Shown: one piece after another, positions 35,453 through 43,575 of the stretch | Numbering within the stretch: the stretch's first letter is position 1 | Layout: each line of letters starts with the position of its first letter | Assembly (NCBI GenBank): GCA_030448125.1 | Contig: JAUJNO010000005.1 | Coordinates: 1 to 64,000, forward strand | Source of the DNA: Rubrobacteraceae bacterium | GTDB taxonomy: Bacteria; Actinomycetota; Rubrobacteria; Rubrobacterales; Rubrobacteraceae | Length of the DNA: 64,000 nucleotides | Direction: 5' to 3' | Translations under genes and position numbers: made by a program | The notes under the pieces: generated by a model | Seen by the model: only the letters and a program-made list of their open reading frames with translations | Databases searched by the model: none | Told to the model about the DNA's origin: nothing

Positions 35453-35668
35453 ATGGCTCGATGCGAGGTTTGCGGTAACGAGTACGACAATGCCTTCGAG
35501 GTCGTAATGGCTGGCAGATCGCACGTATTCGAGTGTGCGATACACGCGCTTGCTCCCATTTGCTCCCGTTGTGGGACCAGGGTTATCGGACATGGGGTAG
35601 AAGCAGGCGGTGCGATCTACTGCTGCTCGCACTGCGCCCGAGAAGCCGGGGCGCCGGGGTGGCGGTAA
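35453..35668 (+). CDS. Small zinc-ribbon protein
   Basis: 71 residues from ATG 35453 (AAAGGAG spaced 9 bp; an ATG three codons earlier is too close). Four cysteine pairs or singles are spaced as zinc knuckles: CEVCGNEY, CAIH, CSRCG and CCSHC. The pattern, with FEVVMAGRSHVFECAIHALA, is that of a small metal-binding protein found widely in actinobacteria. It probably binds Zn2+, and its role is unknown. Confidence 0.72.
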   Translation: MARCEVCGNEYDNAFEVVMAGRSHVFECAIHALAPICSRCGTRVIGHGVEAGGAIYCCSHCAREAGAPGWR

Positions 35669-35718
35669 TACGTTAGAGAGAGCGCGCAGGCATCCGGCGA
35701 CTCGGGAGGTTGGTGCTG

Positions 35719-35853
35719 ATGACGGAGATCGTTGCGATCCGCGGGCGGAAGATCCTGGATTCCCGGGGAAACCCGACGGTGGAGGTCGAGCTCGCGACGG
35801 TGAGCGGCTTCATGGGGCGGGCGGCGTTCAACCCGCGGTGGAGGAGGGTGTAA
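35719..35853 (+). pseudogene. eno: Enolase N-terminal remnant ahead of pyruvate kinase
   Basis: ATG 35719 opens [20 protein letters not shown], then [15 protein letters not shown], an unmistakable enolase N-terminus. After 34 codons it turns into an unrelated FNPRWRRV tail and stops at 35853, with more than 380 codons and the whole catalytic barrel missing. Its last codons contain GGAGGAGGG (35840-35848), which now serves as the ribosome binding site of pyk at 35856. The order kinase, enolase remnant, pyk matches the pathway 2-phosphoglycerate -> PEP -> pyruvate, so a pathway enolase was once here. Confidence 0.85.
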
Positions 35854-35855
35854 AC

Positions 35856-37286
35856 ATGGAGCGACGGACGAAGATAGTCGCGACTCTCGGTCCTGGCACC
35901 TCGACGGAGGAGACGATCCGGGACCTGATACGCATCGGGGTAGACGTGACGCGCCTGAACTTCAGCCACGGCGATCACGAACTCCACCTCAAGAACGCCC
36001 GCTGCGTGCGCGAGGCGGCAGAGTCTCTGGGGCGCAATGTGGCGATGATGCAGGACATACAGGGGCCGAAGATAAGGACCGGCGAGGTCGTCGGCGACAC
36101 GGAGCTCGTGGAGGGGAACCAGGTCGTCATCGCGCCGGGAGACTTTCTGGGTGATGCGAACCGGCTCTCGACCTCCTACGAGCGGATCACCCAGGACGTC
36201 GAGCCCGGTCACCGGGTCCTCATAGACGATGGCCTTTTGGAGCTCGAAGTCGAGGAGGTCGAGAACGACGAGCTCGTCTGCGAGGTCGTAACCGGCGGCC
36301 AGATCTCCTCGCACAAGGGGATGAACTTCCCGGACTCTTCGCTCTCCATCAAAGTGCTCACGCCGAAGGACCTCGAGGATCTGCGCTTTGGGATAGAGGA
36401 GCTCGAGCCAGACTGGATCGCGACCTCGTTCGTCCGTTCGGGGGAAGAGGTCAGGGAGATCAAGGAGCGCATAAAGGAGTTCGGTGGGAACAACATCCCG
36501 GTGATCTCCAAGATAGAGAAGCACGAGGCGATAGAGGACATCGAAAACATCTTGCGAGCCTCCGACGGCGTAATGGTGGCCCGCGGGGACCTCGCGGTCG
36601 AGCTCTCGGCCGAGCAGGTGCCGATAGAGCAGAAGCGCATCGTGGCCCGCTGCCGTCGCTTGGGTAAACCGGTCATCGTCGCGACCCAGATGCTGGAATC
36701 CATGACCGGAAACCCGAGGCCCACCCGCGCCGAGACCTCAGACGTGGCCAACGCCATCTTCGACCGGACCGACGCGGTGATGCTCTCCGGCGAGACTGCG
36801 GTCGGGCATTACCCGTTGCAGAGCGTGAGGGAGATGGACCGAATCTGCCGCGCCGCCGAAGACGCTATAAATTACGGGCGGGACATTGTCGCCTCGACCG
36901 AGTGGGGACGGGGCGACCGCTACGACGCCTTGACGCACGCCGCCTGCGAGCTCGCCGAGGACCTGGAGCTAGAGGCGATCATCACCTCTACCCAGAGCGG
37001 GCTCGCGTGCATCAGGGTCGCCAGGTTTAGGCCGTCGAACAGGATCCTGGCCGTAAGCCCTGAGGAGTCGACGGTCAGGATGCTCGCCATGGTGTGGGGG
37101 ATCACCGCCATATGCAGCGAGCAGCGCGGCAACATTGAGGAGCGCTATGATGAGGCGATAGAAGCCGCTCAAGAGGCCAAGCTCATCGAAAAGGGAGACC
37201 GGGTCATCCTCACCGGCGGCTCGGTAGGCGCCACGCCGGGTTCCACGAACATGCTGAAGCTGCACACGATAGGCGAAGAAGAGTAA
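35856..37286 (+). CDS. pyk: Pyruvate kinase
   Basis: 476 residues from ATG 35856. The opening is RRTKIVATLGPGTSTEETIR. Next is VTRLNFSHGDHELH, then DIQGPKIRTGEV, then the active-site region ISKIEKHEAIEDIENILRAS with the conserved Lys and Glu. MVARGDLAVELSAEQVPIEQ, ATQMLESMTGNPRPTRAETS and SGETAVGHYPLQSV follow. The regulatory C-terminal domain ends GGSVGATPGSTNMLKLHTIG. It converts PEP and ADP to pyruvate and ATP. Being inside the glycolate operon, it is probably a pathway-dedicated copy. Confidence 0.95.
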   Translation: MERRTKIVATLGPGTSTEETIRDLIRIGVDVTRLNFSHGDHELHLKNARCVREAAESLGRNVAMMQDIQGPKIRTGEVVGDTELVEGNQVVIAPGDFLGDANRLSTSYERITQDVEPGHRVLIDDGLLELEVEEVENDELVCEVVTGGQISSHKGMNFPDSSLSIKVLTPKDLEDLRFGIEELEPDWIATSFVRSGEEVREIKERIKEFGGNNIPVISKIEKHEAIEDIENILRASDGVMVARGDLAVELSAEQVPIEQKRIVARCRRLGKPVIVATQMLESMTGNPRPTRAETSDVANAIFDRTDAVMLSGETAVGHYPLQSVREMDRICRAAEDAINYGRDIVASTEWGRGDRYDALTHAACELAEDLELEAIITSTQSGLACIRVARFRPSNRILAVSPEESTVRMLAMVWGITAICSEQRGNIEERYDEAIEAAQEAKLIEKGDRVILTGGSVGATPGSTNMLKLHTIGEEE

Positions 37287-37361
37287 CCTTTCCCGTGAGG
37301 AGCCTGTCCCTGCCGTTTGGGGGGACCATCGGAAACGGCACCGGGAGATAAGGAGGAGTTT

Positions 37362-40300
37362 ATGAGGAGCGCGATCGGGAACGAGGGGAACCCCCCCAAC
37401 GGGGTGATGGGCTCCCAGGATACCAGCGCCATGGCCTTGGCGGCCGATCTCAGCAGGGACGGCATACACGGCGAGGTGCGCTTCGACCGCGGTAGCAGGG
37501 CTCTTTACGCCACCGACTACTCGATCTACCGGCAAGTCCCGATCGGGGTCGTCGTCCCGAAAAGCACCGACGACGTCGTGAAGACCGTCGCCACCTGTCA
37601 CAAGCACGGGGCGCCGATCCTCTCCCGCGGCTGCGGCACCAGCCCCAACGGCCAGTGCTGCAACGTCGCCGTCGTCATGGACCACTCGAAATACATGCGC
37701 GAGATCATTGAATTAAATCCTGAGAAAAAGATCGCACGCGTCCAGCCGGGCGTCATCTGCGACCAGCTACGCGACGCCGCCGAAGAGTACGATCTGACCT
37801 TCGGACCCGATCCTGCCACCCACGCTTTCTGCACTTTAGGCGGCATGATCGGGAACAACTCCTGCGGCAACCACTCGGTGATGGCGGGCCAGACTGTAGC
37901 AAACATCGAGGAGCTGGACGTACTTCTCTACGACGGCACCCGGATGCGCGTGGGCCCGACCTCCGACGAGGAGCTCGAACAGATCATCCAGGAAGGTGGT
38001 CGGCGCGGCGAAATTTACAAAAAGTTGCGTGATCTGCGCGACAAGTACGCCGACCTGATCCGGGAGCGCTACCCGCAGATTCCGCGCCGCTGCTCGGGCT
38101 ACAACCTGGACATGCTCTTGCCGGAGAATGGCTTCAACGTTGCGCGCGCTTTGGTCGGCACGGAGAGCACCTGCGTCACCGTCCTCGAGGCGACTACGCG
38201 GCTCGTCGACAGTCCCCAGTTCCGCAGGACCCTAGTGTTCGGTTACGAGGACCGCTTCGCCGCCGGCGACCATGTCAAAGAGATTATGAAACACGCCCCC
38301 ATCGCGCTGGAGGGTTTCGACTTCACGCTGACCGACAACATGGAGGGGAAGTTCGCCCTCGCCACCGACCGGGAGGCGCTCCCCGAAGGCCGCGCCTGGC
38401 TCCTCGTCGAGTTCGGCGGCGACTCCGACGAGGAGGTCATGGAGAAGGCCCGCTCGGCGAAGGAGGCCCTGGAGTCGGACGGGAAGCCCGTAAGCGTCAA
38501 GCTCTGCGACCCCGGCGAGGAGCAATCGGTCTGGGCCGTCCGCACCGCCGGAGTGGACTTCAGCAACGTGCCCGGCGCGATGGAAACCGAGGGGACCTGG
38601 GAGGACGCGGCGGTGCCCCCGGAGGTGCTCGGGGACTACCTGCGCGACTTCGAAAAGCTGCTGAATAAGTACGGCTACTACTGCGTCTACTACGGACACT
38701 TCGGCCAGGGCTGCGTCCACACCCGCATCACCTTCGATCTCAAGACCGCCGAGGGCTTGAAGAACTTCCGCTCGTTCCTCTTCGAAGCGGCGGAGCTGGT
38801 CGTCAGCTACGGCGGCTCCATCGCCGGCGAGTACGGCGAGGGCCAGCGGGCGGAGCTCTTGCCCGTAATGTACGGCGAAGAGCTCGTGGAGGCCTTCCGG
38901 GAGTTCAAGGAGATCTGGGACCCCGACCGGATGATGAACCCGGGCAAGGTCGTGGACCCGTACCCGCTGGACACGAACCTGCGCACCGGCGTCGACTACA
39001 ACCCGCCGCAGCTCGAGACGCACTTCAAGTTCCCCGAGGACCGGCACAGCTTCGCCGTAGCAACCGAGCGGTGCTTCGGGATCGGCCGTTGCCGCAAAGG
39101 GAGCGGCACGATGTGCCCAAGCTACATGGTCACCCTCGAGGAGAAGCACACCACGCGCGGCCGGGCCAACATGCTCTTCGAGATGCTCCAGGGCGAGGCT
39201 ATAACCGACGGCTGGCGTGACGAGCACGTCAAGGAGTCGTTAGACCTGTGCCTCGCGTGCAAGGGCTGCAAGGGTGAGTGCCCGGTACAGACCGACATCG
39301 CCACCTACAAGGCCGAGTTCCTCTCCCACTACTACGAGGGCCGGCTGCGACCGGTCAACGCCTACGCTCTCGGCCTGATCCACTGGTGGGCCAGGCTCGC
39401 CTCGCGCGCTCCGGGCTTGGCCAACTTCTTCACCCAGACGCCGCTCCTACGCGACGCCATGAAGGCGGCGGCCGACATAGCGCCCGAGCGTTCCATACCG
39501 GCCTTCGCCAAGGAGACGTTCAAGCAGTGGTTCCGCGAGCGGGGCCCACGCAACCTGTACAAGCCGCCCGTGATTCTGTGGGCCGACACCTTCAACAACC
39601 ACTTCCACCCGGAGACCGCCAAAGCCGCCGTCGAGGTCCTCGAAGACGCGGGCTTCAGGGTCGAGGTGCCGGAACAGCCCTTGTGCTGCGGCCGCCCGCT
39701 CTACGACTTCGGCATGCTGGACCTCGCCAAGCGCCAGCTCCGGCAAATACTCGACGCTCTGGCGCCCCAGATCCGCGAAGGCGTACCGATAGTGGGCCTC
39801 GAACCGAGCTGCGTAGCTGTCTTCCGTGACGAGATGGCGAACCTTCTCCCCAACGAGGAGAACTCGAGGCGCCTGCGCGGCCAGGTCTTCGCCCTGAGCG
39901 AGTTCCTCGAAAGAGAAGACTACCAGCCCCCGAAGCTCGAGCGCAAAGCGGTCGTGCACGGCCACTGCCACCACAAGGCCATCATGGGGATGGGCGACGA
40001 GCAGAAGGTGCTCGAAAAGCTCGGCCTCGAATTCGAGATATTGGACTCCGGATGCTGCGGGATGGCGGGTTCTTGGGGGTACGAGAAGGGAGAGCACTAC
40101 GACGTCTCCATGAAGGCCGGCGAACGTATCCTGCTCCCCGCCGTGCGAGGCGCCGACAAGGACGCCCTGATCCTTACAGACGGCTTCTCCTGCCGCTCGC
40201 AGATCAAAGAAGCAACCGACCGCCGCGCGCTGCACCTGGCGCAGGTACTACAGATGGCCCTGCACAACGGCGGCGCATCGGCGGGAGACTACCCCGAATT

Positions 40301-40415
40301 GGAGTACGTCGAGGAGAAACCGTCACGCCCCAACCCGCGAAGCGCGGCGCTGCTGGGGGCCGCACTGGCCGGCGGCGTCCTAACGTGGAGGCTGATGAGA
40401 AAGGCAACCCGGTAA
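37362..40415 (+). CDS. FAD-linked and Fe-S 2-hydroxyacid dehydrogenase (YdiJ / D-2-hydroxyglutarate or D-lactate type)
   Basis: 1017 residues from ATG 37362 behind AAGGAGGAG. It fuses GlcD- and GlcF-like modules. The N-terminal FAD domain reads LSRGCGTSPNGQCCN, then FGPDPATHAFCTLGGMIGNN. The FAD-oxidase C domain has HFGQGCVHTRITFDL and SYGGSIAGEYGEGQRAELLP. The Fe-S part has CFGIGRCRKGSGTMCPSY and CLACKGCKGECPVQTD. CCG-like repeats follow (EQPLCCGRPLYDFG, HGHCHHKAIMG, DSGCCGMAGSWGYEK). A short hydrophobic tail (AALLGAALAGGVLTWRLM) could anchor it to the membrane. It oxidises a D-2-hydroxyacid, and the exact one is unknown. Confidence 0.9.
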   Translation: MRSAIGNEGNPPNGVMGSQDTSAMALAADLSRDGIHGEVRFDRGSRALYATDYSIYRQVPIGVVVPKSTDDVVKTVATCHKHGAPILSRGCGTSPNGQCCNVAVVMDHSKYMREIIELNPEKKIARVQPGVICDQLRDAAEEYDLTFGPDPATHAFCTLGGMIGNNSCGNHSVMAGQTVANIEELDVLLYDGTRMRVGPTSDEELEQIIQEGGRRGEIYKKLRDLRDKYADLIRERYPQIPRRCSGYNLDMLLPENGFNVARALVGTESTCVTVLEATTRLVDSPQFRRTLVFGYEDRFAAGDHVKEIMKHAPIALEGFDFTLTDNMEGKFALATDREALPEGRAWLLVEFGGDSDEEVMEKARSAKEALESDGKPVSVKLCDPGEEQSVWAVRTAGVDFSNVPGAMETEGTWEDAAVPPEVLGDYLRDFEKLLNKYGYYCVYYGHFGQGCVHTRITFDLKTAEGLKNFRSFLFEAAELVVSYGGSIAGEYGEGQRAELLPVMYGEELVEAFREFKEIWDPDRMMNPGKVVDPYPLDTNLRTGVDYNPPQLETHFKFPEDRHSFAVATERCFGIGRCRKGSGTMCPSYMVTLEEKHTTRGRANMLFEMLQGEAITDGWRDEHVKESLDLCLACKGCKGECPVQTDIATYKAEFLSHYYEGRLRPVNAYALGLIHWWARLASRAPGLANFFTQTPLLRDAMKAAADIAPERSIPAFAKETFKQWFRERGPRNLYKPPVILWADTFNNHFHPETAKAAVEVLEDAGFRVEVPEQPLCCGRPLYDFGMLDLAKRQLRQILDALAPQIREGVPIVGLEPSCVAVFRDEMANLLPNEENSRRLRGQVFALSEFLEREDYQPPKLERKAVVHGHCHHKAIMGMGDEQKVLEKLGLEFEILDSGCCGMAGSWGYEKGEHYDVSMKAGERILLPAVRGADKDALILTDGFSCRSQIKEATDRRALHLAQVLQMALHNGGASAGDYPELEYVEEKPSRPNPRSAALLGAALAGGVLTWRLMRKATR

Positions 40416-40426
40416 AGCAACGTCCG

Positions 40427-41404
40427 GTGCGTACGGCAAGGGTACGGCGGGTCGTCAAAGTCCGCGAAGAGAGCGACAGTCTGACGGCCCACCGACGCTG
40501 CGGGTGGGCTGGTCACGGGCGCGACGGCGGCGAGCGTCGGGCGCTACGTGCTCCCTGGAGAGGCGTGTACCCGGAGGGGATCGCCTACGTCCCGAGGACC
40601 GGAGACTTCTTCGTGGGCAGCACCACCGACGGCACGATCTTCAGGGGAAACGCCGGGCTCGACGAGGGCGATGCAGAGGTCTTTCTGGAGCCCGGGAGCG
40701 ACGGGCGCGAGACCGCCGTCGGCCTGAAGGTCGACGAAGAGGGACGACTCTTCATCGCCGGCGGGGACACGGGACGCATCTTCATCTACGACGTTGAGAC
40801 GAGGGAGTTGATCCGGACGCTCGACACGCCGAGCAGCGAGATGACCTTTATCAACGACGTGACGGTGGCCCCGGACGGTAGCGCCTACTTCACCGACTCG
40901 ATGCGGCCGACCCTGTTCAGGGCGCCGACCGCACCCGAAGGAAACGTGAGCGAAGCCGAGGAGTGGCTGGACCTCGAAGGCACGCCCATAGAGTACGAGG
41001 AGGGCTTCAACCTCAACGGCATCGCCGCGACCGGGGACGGGCGGTACCTCATCACAGTGCAGTCGAACACGGGCAGCCTCTACCGCATCGACACCGAGAC
41101 GAGGGAGGTCACGCAGGTAGACCTCGGGGGCGAGGCGCTCACGGGCGGCGACGGCATCCTGCTCGACGGCCAAACCCTGTACGTAGTGCGCGACCGGGAC
41201 GGCGTGATCGTGCCGGTCGAGCTTTCGGAGGACTTCGCGAGCGGCGAGGTCGGCGAAGGCTTCGCGGACCCATCCTTCGCCCGCCCGACGACCATAGCCA
41301 GGTACGGCAACCGACTCCTGGTCGTCAACTCCCAGTTCGACCGGCGCGAGTCGGGCGAGAGCCCGGAGTTGCCGTTTACCGTCTCCGGCATCGAGGTACC
41401 CTAG
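40427..41404 (+). CDS. SMP-30/gluconolactonase-like beta-propeller protein, probable signal peptide, one frameshift
   Basis: The mature domain, from about 40565, is a six-bladed propeller: YPEGIAYVPRTGDFFVGSTT, then TAVGLKVDEEGRLFIAGGDT, then INDVTVAPDGSAYFTDSMRP, then NLNGIAATGDGRYLITVQ and GGDGILLDGQTLYVVRD. Just before it, one frame over, runs GGLVTGATAASVGRYVLPGE, a signal-peptide-like end, so one base appears to be missing near 40558. The first codons from GTG 40427 are Arg/Val-rich (VRTARVRRVVKV). It is probably exported. The family includes lactonases and non-enzymatic binding proteins, so no reaction is claimed. Confidence 0.7.
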   Translation: MRTARVRRVVKVREESDSLTAHRRCGWAGHGRDGGERRALRAPWRGVYPEGIAYVPRTGDFFVGSTTDGTIFRGNAGLDEGDAEVFLEPGSDGRETAVGLKVDEEGRLFIAGGDTGRIFIYDVETRELIRTLDTPSSEMTFINDVTVAPDGSAYFTDSMRPTLFRAPTAPEGNVSEAEEWLDLEGTPIEYEEGFNLNGIAATGDGRYLITVQSNTGSLYRIDTETREVTQVDLGGEALTGGDGILLDGQTLYVVRDRDGVIVPVELSEDFASGEVGEGFADPSFARPTTIARYGNRLLVVNSQFDRRESGESPELPFTVSGIEVP

Positions 41405-41496
41405 CCGGGGACCCGGTACGCAATCCGCTCGTCGCCACTCGGCGTATATAGAGTAGACGGTATACTCGGAAAGTACGGTCAAAGAAGGAGGATGGA

Positions 41497-41994
41497 ATGA
41501 GAACGCTCAGTCTCTCGCCGCTGTCCCGGCTAGCGAGCCTGGCCCCGCTCGCCGTGCGAGTGATAGCCGGCATAATCATGTTCGCGCATGGGTTGCAGAA
41601 GCTCACCCAGGTGGGACCGGGAAACTTCGGCGCGCAGGCCCTCGCGGGGCTTGGGGTTCCCTTGCCGGTGTTCATGGGATACGTGGTGACGTTCGTAGAG
41701 GTCATCGGCGGCCTCCTGCTCATCGTCGGGCTGTTCTCGCGGCTCGCCGCCCTCCTGCTCACGATAGACCTCGTCGTCGCGATACTCCTCGTGAAGGTCA
41801 ACGTCGGCTTCCTCTCGCCGATGGGAAGCCCGGGGGTCGGCGCGGAGCTTGACCTTGCCCTGATCGCGGGGTTCCTCGTGGTCCTCTTCGCGGGTCCGGG
41901 GAGGCTCTCGGTCGACCATGCTTTGGGCCTCGAGCCGGACGTCGTGGCGGAGGATCCATCGTCCCGCAGAGGCCGCCGGGCGAGGACCACCTAG
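41497..41994 (+). CDS. DoxX family membrane protein
   Basis: 165 residues, ATG 41497 behind AAGAAGGAGG. Four membrane helices: LAVRVIAGIIMFAHGLQKL (helix 1 with the conserved GLxK), then FMGYVVTFVEVIGGLLLIVG, then LAALLLTIDLVVAILLVKV and LDLALIAGFLVVLFAGPG. The pattern is that of DoxX-type proteins, linked to thiosulfate:quinone oxidation in archaea and to redox stress in actinobacteria. The C-terminal 30 residues are charged. Stand-alone gene. Confidence 0.88.
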   Translation: MRTLSLSPLSRLASLAPLAVRVIAGIIMFAHGLQKLTQVGPGNFGAQALAGLGVPLPVFMGYVVTFVEVIGGLLLIVGLFSRLAALLLTIDLVVAILLVKVNVGFLSPMGSPGVGAELDLALIAGFLVVLFAGPGRLSVDHALGLEPDVVAEDPSSRRGRRARTT

Positions 41995-42096
41995 GACCGG
42001 AGAGGTACGAGCACACACCCGGCACAGAACCACCAATAGACGTCCGGCTCTGCCGCCGGAGAGTCAGGAGCTACGCCGCAGCACCGCTTCCGGCGT

Positions 42097-42801
42097 CTAC
42101 CTCTCCCCGTACTGCCTGTTGCCGAAGAGCGTCTCGCGGGTCTTCTGGTCCATCCCTTCGAGCGGCCGGCGTAGCTCCTCACCGACCTCCAGCGCCCTCC
42201 GGACCGCGGGGCGCGCCCCCACGTCCTCGTACCAGCGCTTCAGGTTTGGGAAGTCCTCCATCTTCTGTCCCTGCGCCTCGTGCGAGACCGTCCAGGGGTA
42301 GATCGCCATGTCCACGATGGAGTACTCGCCGGCGAAGTACTCTACCCCGGAGAGATGCTTGTCCATGACCCCGTAGAGGCGGGCGGTCTCGTTCGTGTAG
42401 CGGTCTATGGCGTAGGGGATCTCTTCGGGCGCGTACCGGCGGAAGTGATGCGTCTGCCCGAGCATCGGCCCCACCGAGCCCATCTGGAACATCAGCCACT
42501 GCAGCGCCCCGTACCTCTCGCGCGGGGAACGCGGGTAGAACCCGTCCACCTTCTCGGCCAGGTAGATCAGGATGGCGCCGGACTCGAACAAGGAGATTGG
42601 CTCCCCGTCGGGCCCGTCGTGATCGACGATGGCGGGTATCTTGTTGTTCGGGCTGATCTTCAAGAACTCGGGCTCGAACTGGTCGCCGGCAGTGATGTCG
42701 ACCGGTATCACGTTGTACGGCAGCCCCGCCTCCTCCAGAAATATGGTCACCTTCCAGCCGTTCGGGGTCGGCCAGTAGTAGAGGTCGATCGGTTGCGCCA
42801 T
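42097..42801 (-). CDS. Glutathione S-transferase family protein (Ure2/YfcG-like)
   Basis: 234 residues from ATG 42801. The thioredoxin-like N-terminal domain is LYYWPTPNGWKVTIFLEEAG, with Asn in the position typical of the Nu/YfcG class. The glutathione-binding stretch NNKIPAIVDHDGPDGEPISL and FESGAILIYLAEKV follow. The C-terminal helical domain includes EYFAGEYSIVDMAIYPW. It probably reduces disulfides or conjugates thiols. Which low-molecular-weight thiol this organism uses is not visible here. Confidence 0.9.
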   Translation of the reverse strand: MAQPIDLYYWPTPNGWKVTIFLEEAGLPYNVIPVDITAGDQFEPEFLKISPNNKIPAIVDHDGPDGEPISLFESGAILIYLAEKVDGFYPRSPRERYGALQWLMFQMGSVGPMLGQTHHFRRYAPEEIPYAIDRYTNETARLYGVMDKHLSGVEYFAGEYSIVDMAIYPWTVSHEAQGQKMEDFPNLKRWYEDVGARPAVRRALEVGEELRRPLEGMDQKTRETLFGNRQYGER

Positions 42802-43011
42802 CGGCCGGGGCTCCTTGTGGTTCGCTTCCCTCGGACCGAATTCTACAGGGTCGTTGCGAATAGTCCGCGCCGTCCCGTCGGTGCGCCCGATGCCAGTCAG
42901 AGGTATGATTCCCCACGGGAGAAAGGCCCGCCGGGGAAGCGGGAGGAAGGAGGACGTCTCGCGCCCGAAGAGAACAGGCCAACCGGAGGAGATCAACCGC
43001 TGGCGAGCTCG

Positions 43012-43236
43012 GTGAACGAGCAAGAGCTGGCAAGAAAGCCGGTCGCAGAAGAGCAGGAGCCCGGCAAGGTAGAGGCCGAGCAACAGGAGGCTCGCCAGGC
43101 GGAGGAGACCCAAGAAGAAGCCCCTCGAGCAGAGGAAGAGTCGGGAGAGAAGGGTCTGGTAGACAAGCAAACCGCTGACGAGGTCCGGGAGAAGGGTCTG
43201 GTAGACGCCAAAAAGGACAGGCTCACGGGCCGGTAG
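43012..43236 (+). CDS. Small disordered protein ending in a KGLxD...LTGR motif
   Basis: 74 residues, Glu/Gln/Ala-rich and probably disordered (QEPGKVEAEQQEARQAEETQ). It ends EKGLVDAKKDRLTGR, with a second EKGLVDKQ copy 17 residues earlier. The same 15-residue ending (11 identities) closes the molybdopterin enzyme at 48461. The GTG at 43012 lies 20 bp from the GGAGGAG at 42985-42991. An in-frame CTG at 43000 has ideal spacing, so translation may begin there. Function unknown. Confidence 0.55.
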   Translation: MNEQELARKPVAEEQEPGKVEAEQQEARQAEETQEEAPRAEEESGEKGLVDKQTADEVREKGLVDAKKDRLTGR

Positions 43237-43357
43237 ACTCTTGCGGACCAACGCAGCAGATGGAAAGGAGGCCAGACCACTGAAAGACCCGGCTCTCTCA
43301 AGTAACGGGTAACGCCACTCACACGAGCGTGCTCGGCCCGCTGACGAAAAACGGCGC

Positions 43358-43396
43358 CTACTCGAAAGCATCGAAAACGTTCGCGTTGAACTTTAT
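43358..43396 (-). pseudogene. Possible 12-codon hyi-like 5' fragment
   Basis: On the minus strand this reads IKFNANVFDAFE then a stop. It resembles the Hyi opening RFCANVFMLF, and the DNA shares GCGAACGTTTTC exactly with the hyi start. It sits 69 bp from operator C, in the same orientation as hyi relative to operator A. It is short, so chance is not excluded. Confidence 0.3.
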
Positions 43397-43463
43397 CCCT
43401 CTTGCCCGGTACGCTACTCGTAGCCATCCCACTAGCAACACAACCGCCAGGCCGTCCAGCAGC

Positions 43464-43517
43464 TTTTCGTATCGTGAAACAGATGGGTTGCGCGCCGCAA
43501 GTATCCACTGATAAAGT
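43464..43517 (+). promoter_or_regulatory. IclR-type operator C and promoter of the first LldP/GlcA permease
   Basis: TTTCGTATCGTGAAA at 43465-43479 is identical over 15 bp to operator B before gcl. Eight bases later is TTGCGC (43488-43493), an 18-bp spacer and TAAAGT (43512-43517). The similarity to the gcl promoter extends on both sides (GCCGTC.AGC upstream, GGGTTGC..GC.GCAAGT downstream), so one was probably copied from the other. Transcription would start about 50 nt before the permease ATG. Confidence 0.75.
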
Positions 43518-43575
43518 ATCGCTAACCATCGGGTGAGGGGTACGTGTAGCCGGGGAGCTTCACGGGGAGGTCTGG

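Noticed and set aside
42280..42999. Long plus-strand ORF leading into the small disordered protein
   Set aside because: It is antisense to the glutathione transferase gene; only the last 75 codons, past that gene, look like real protein.
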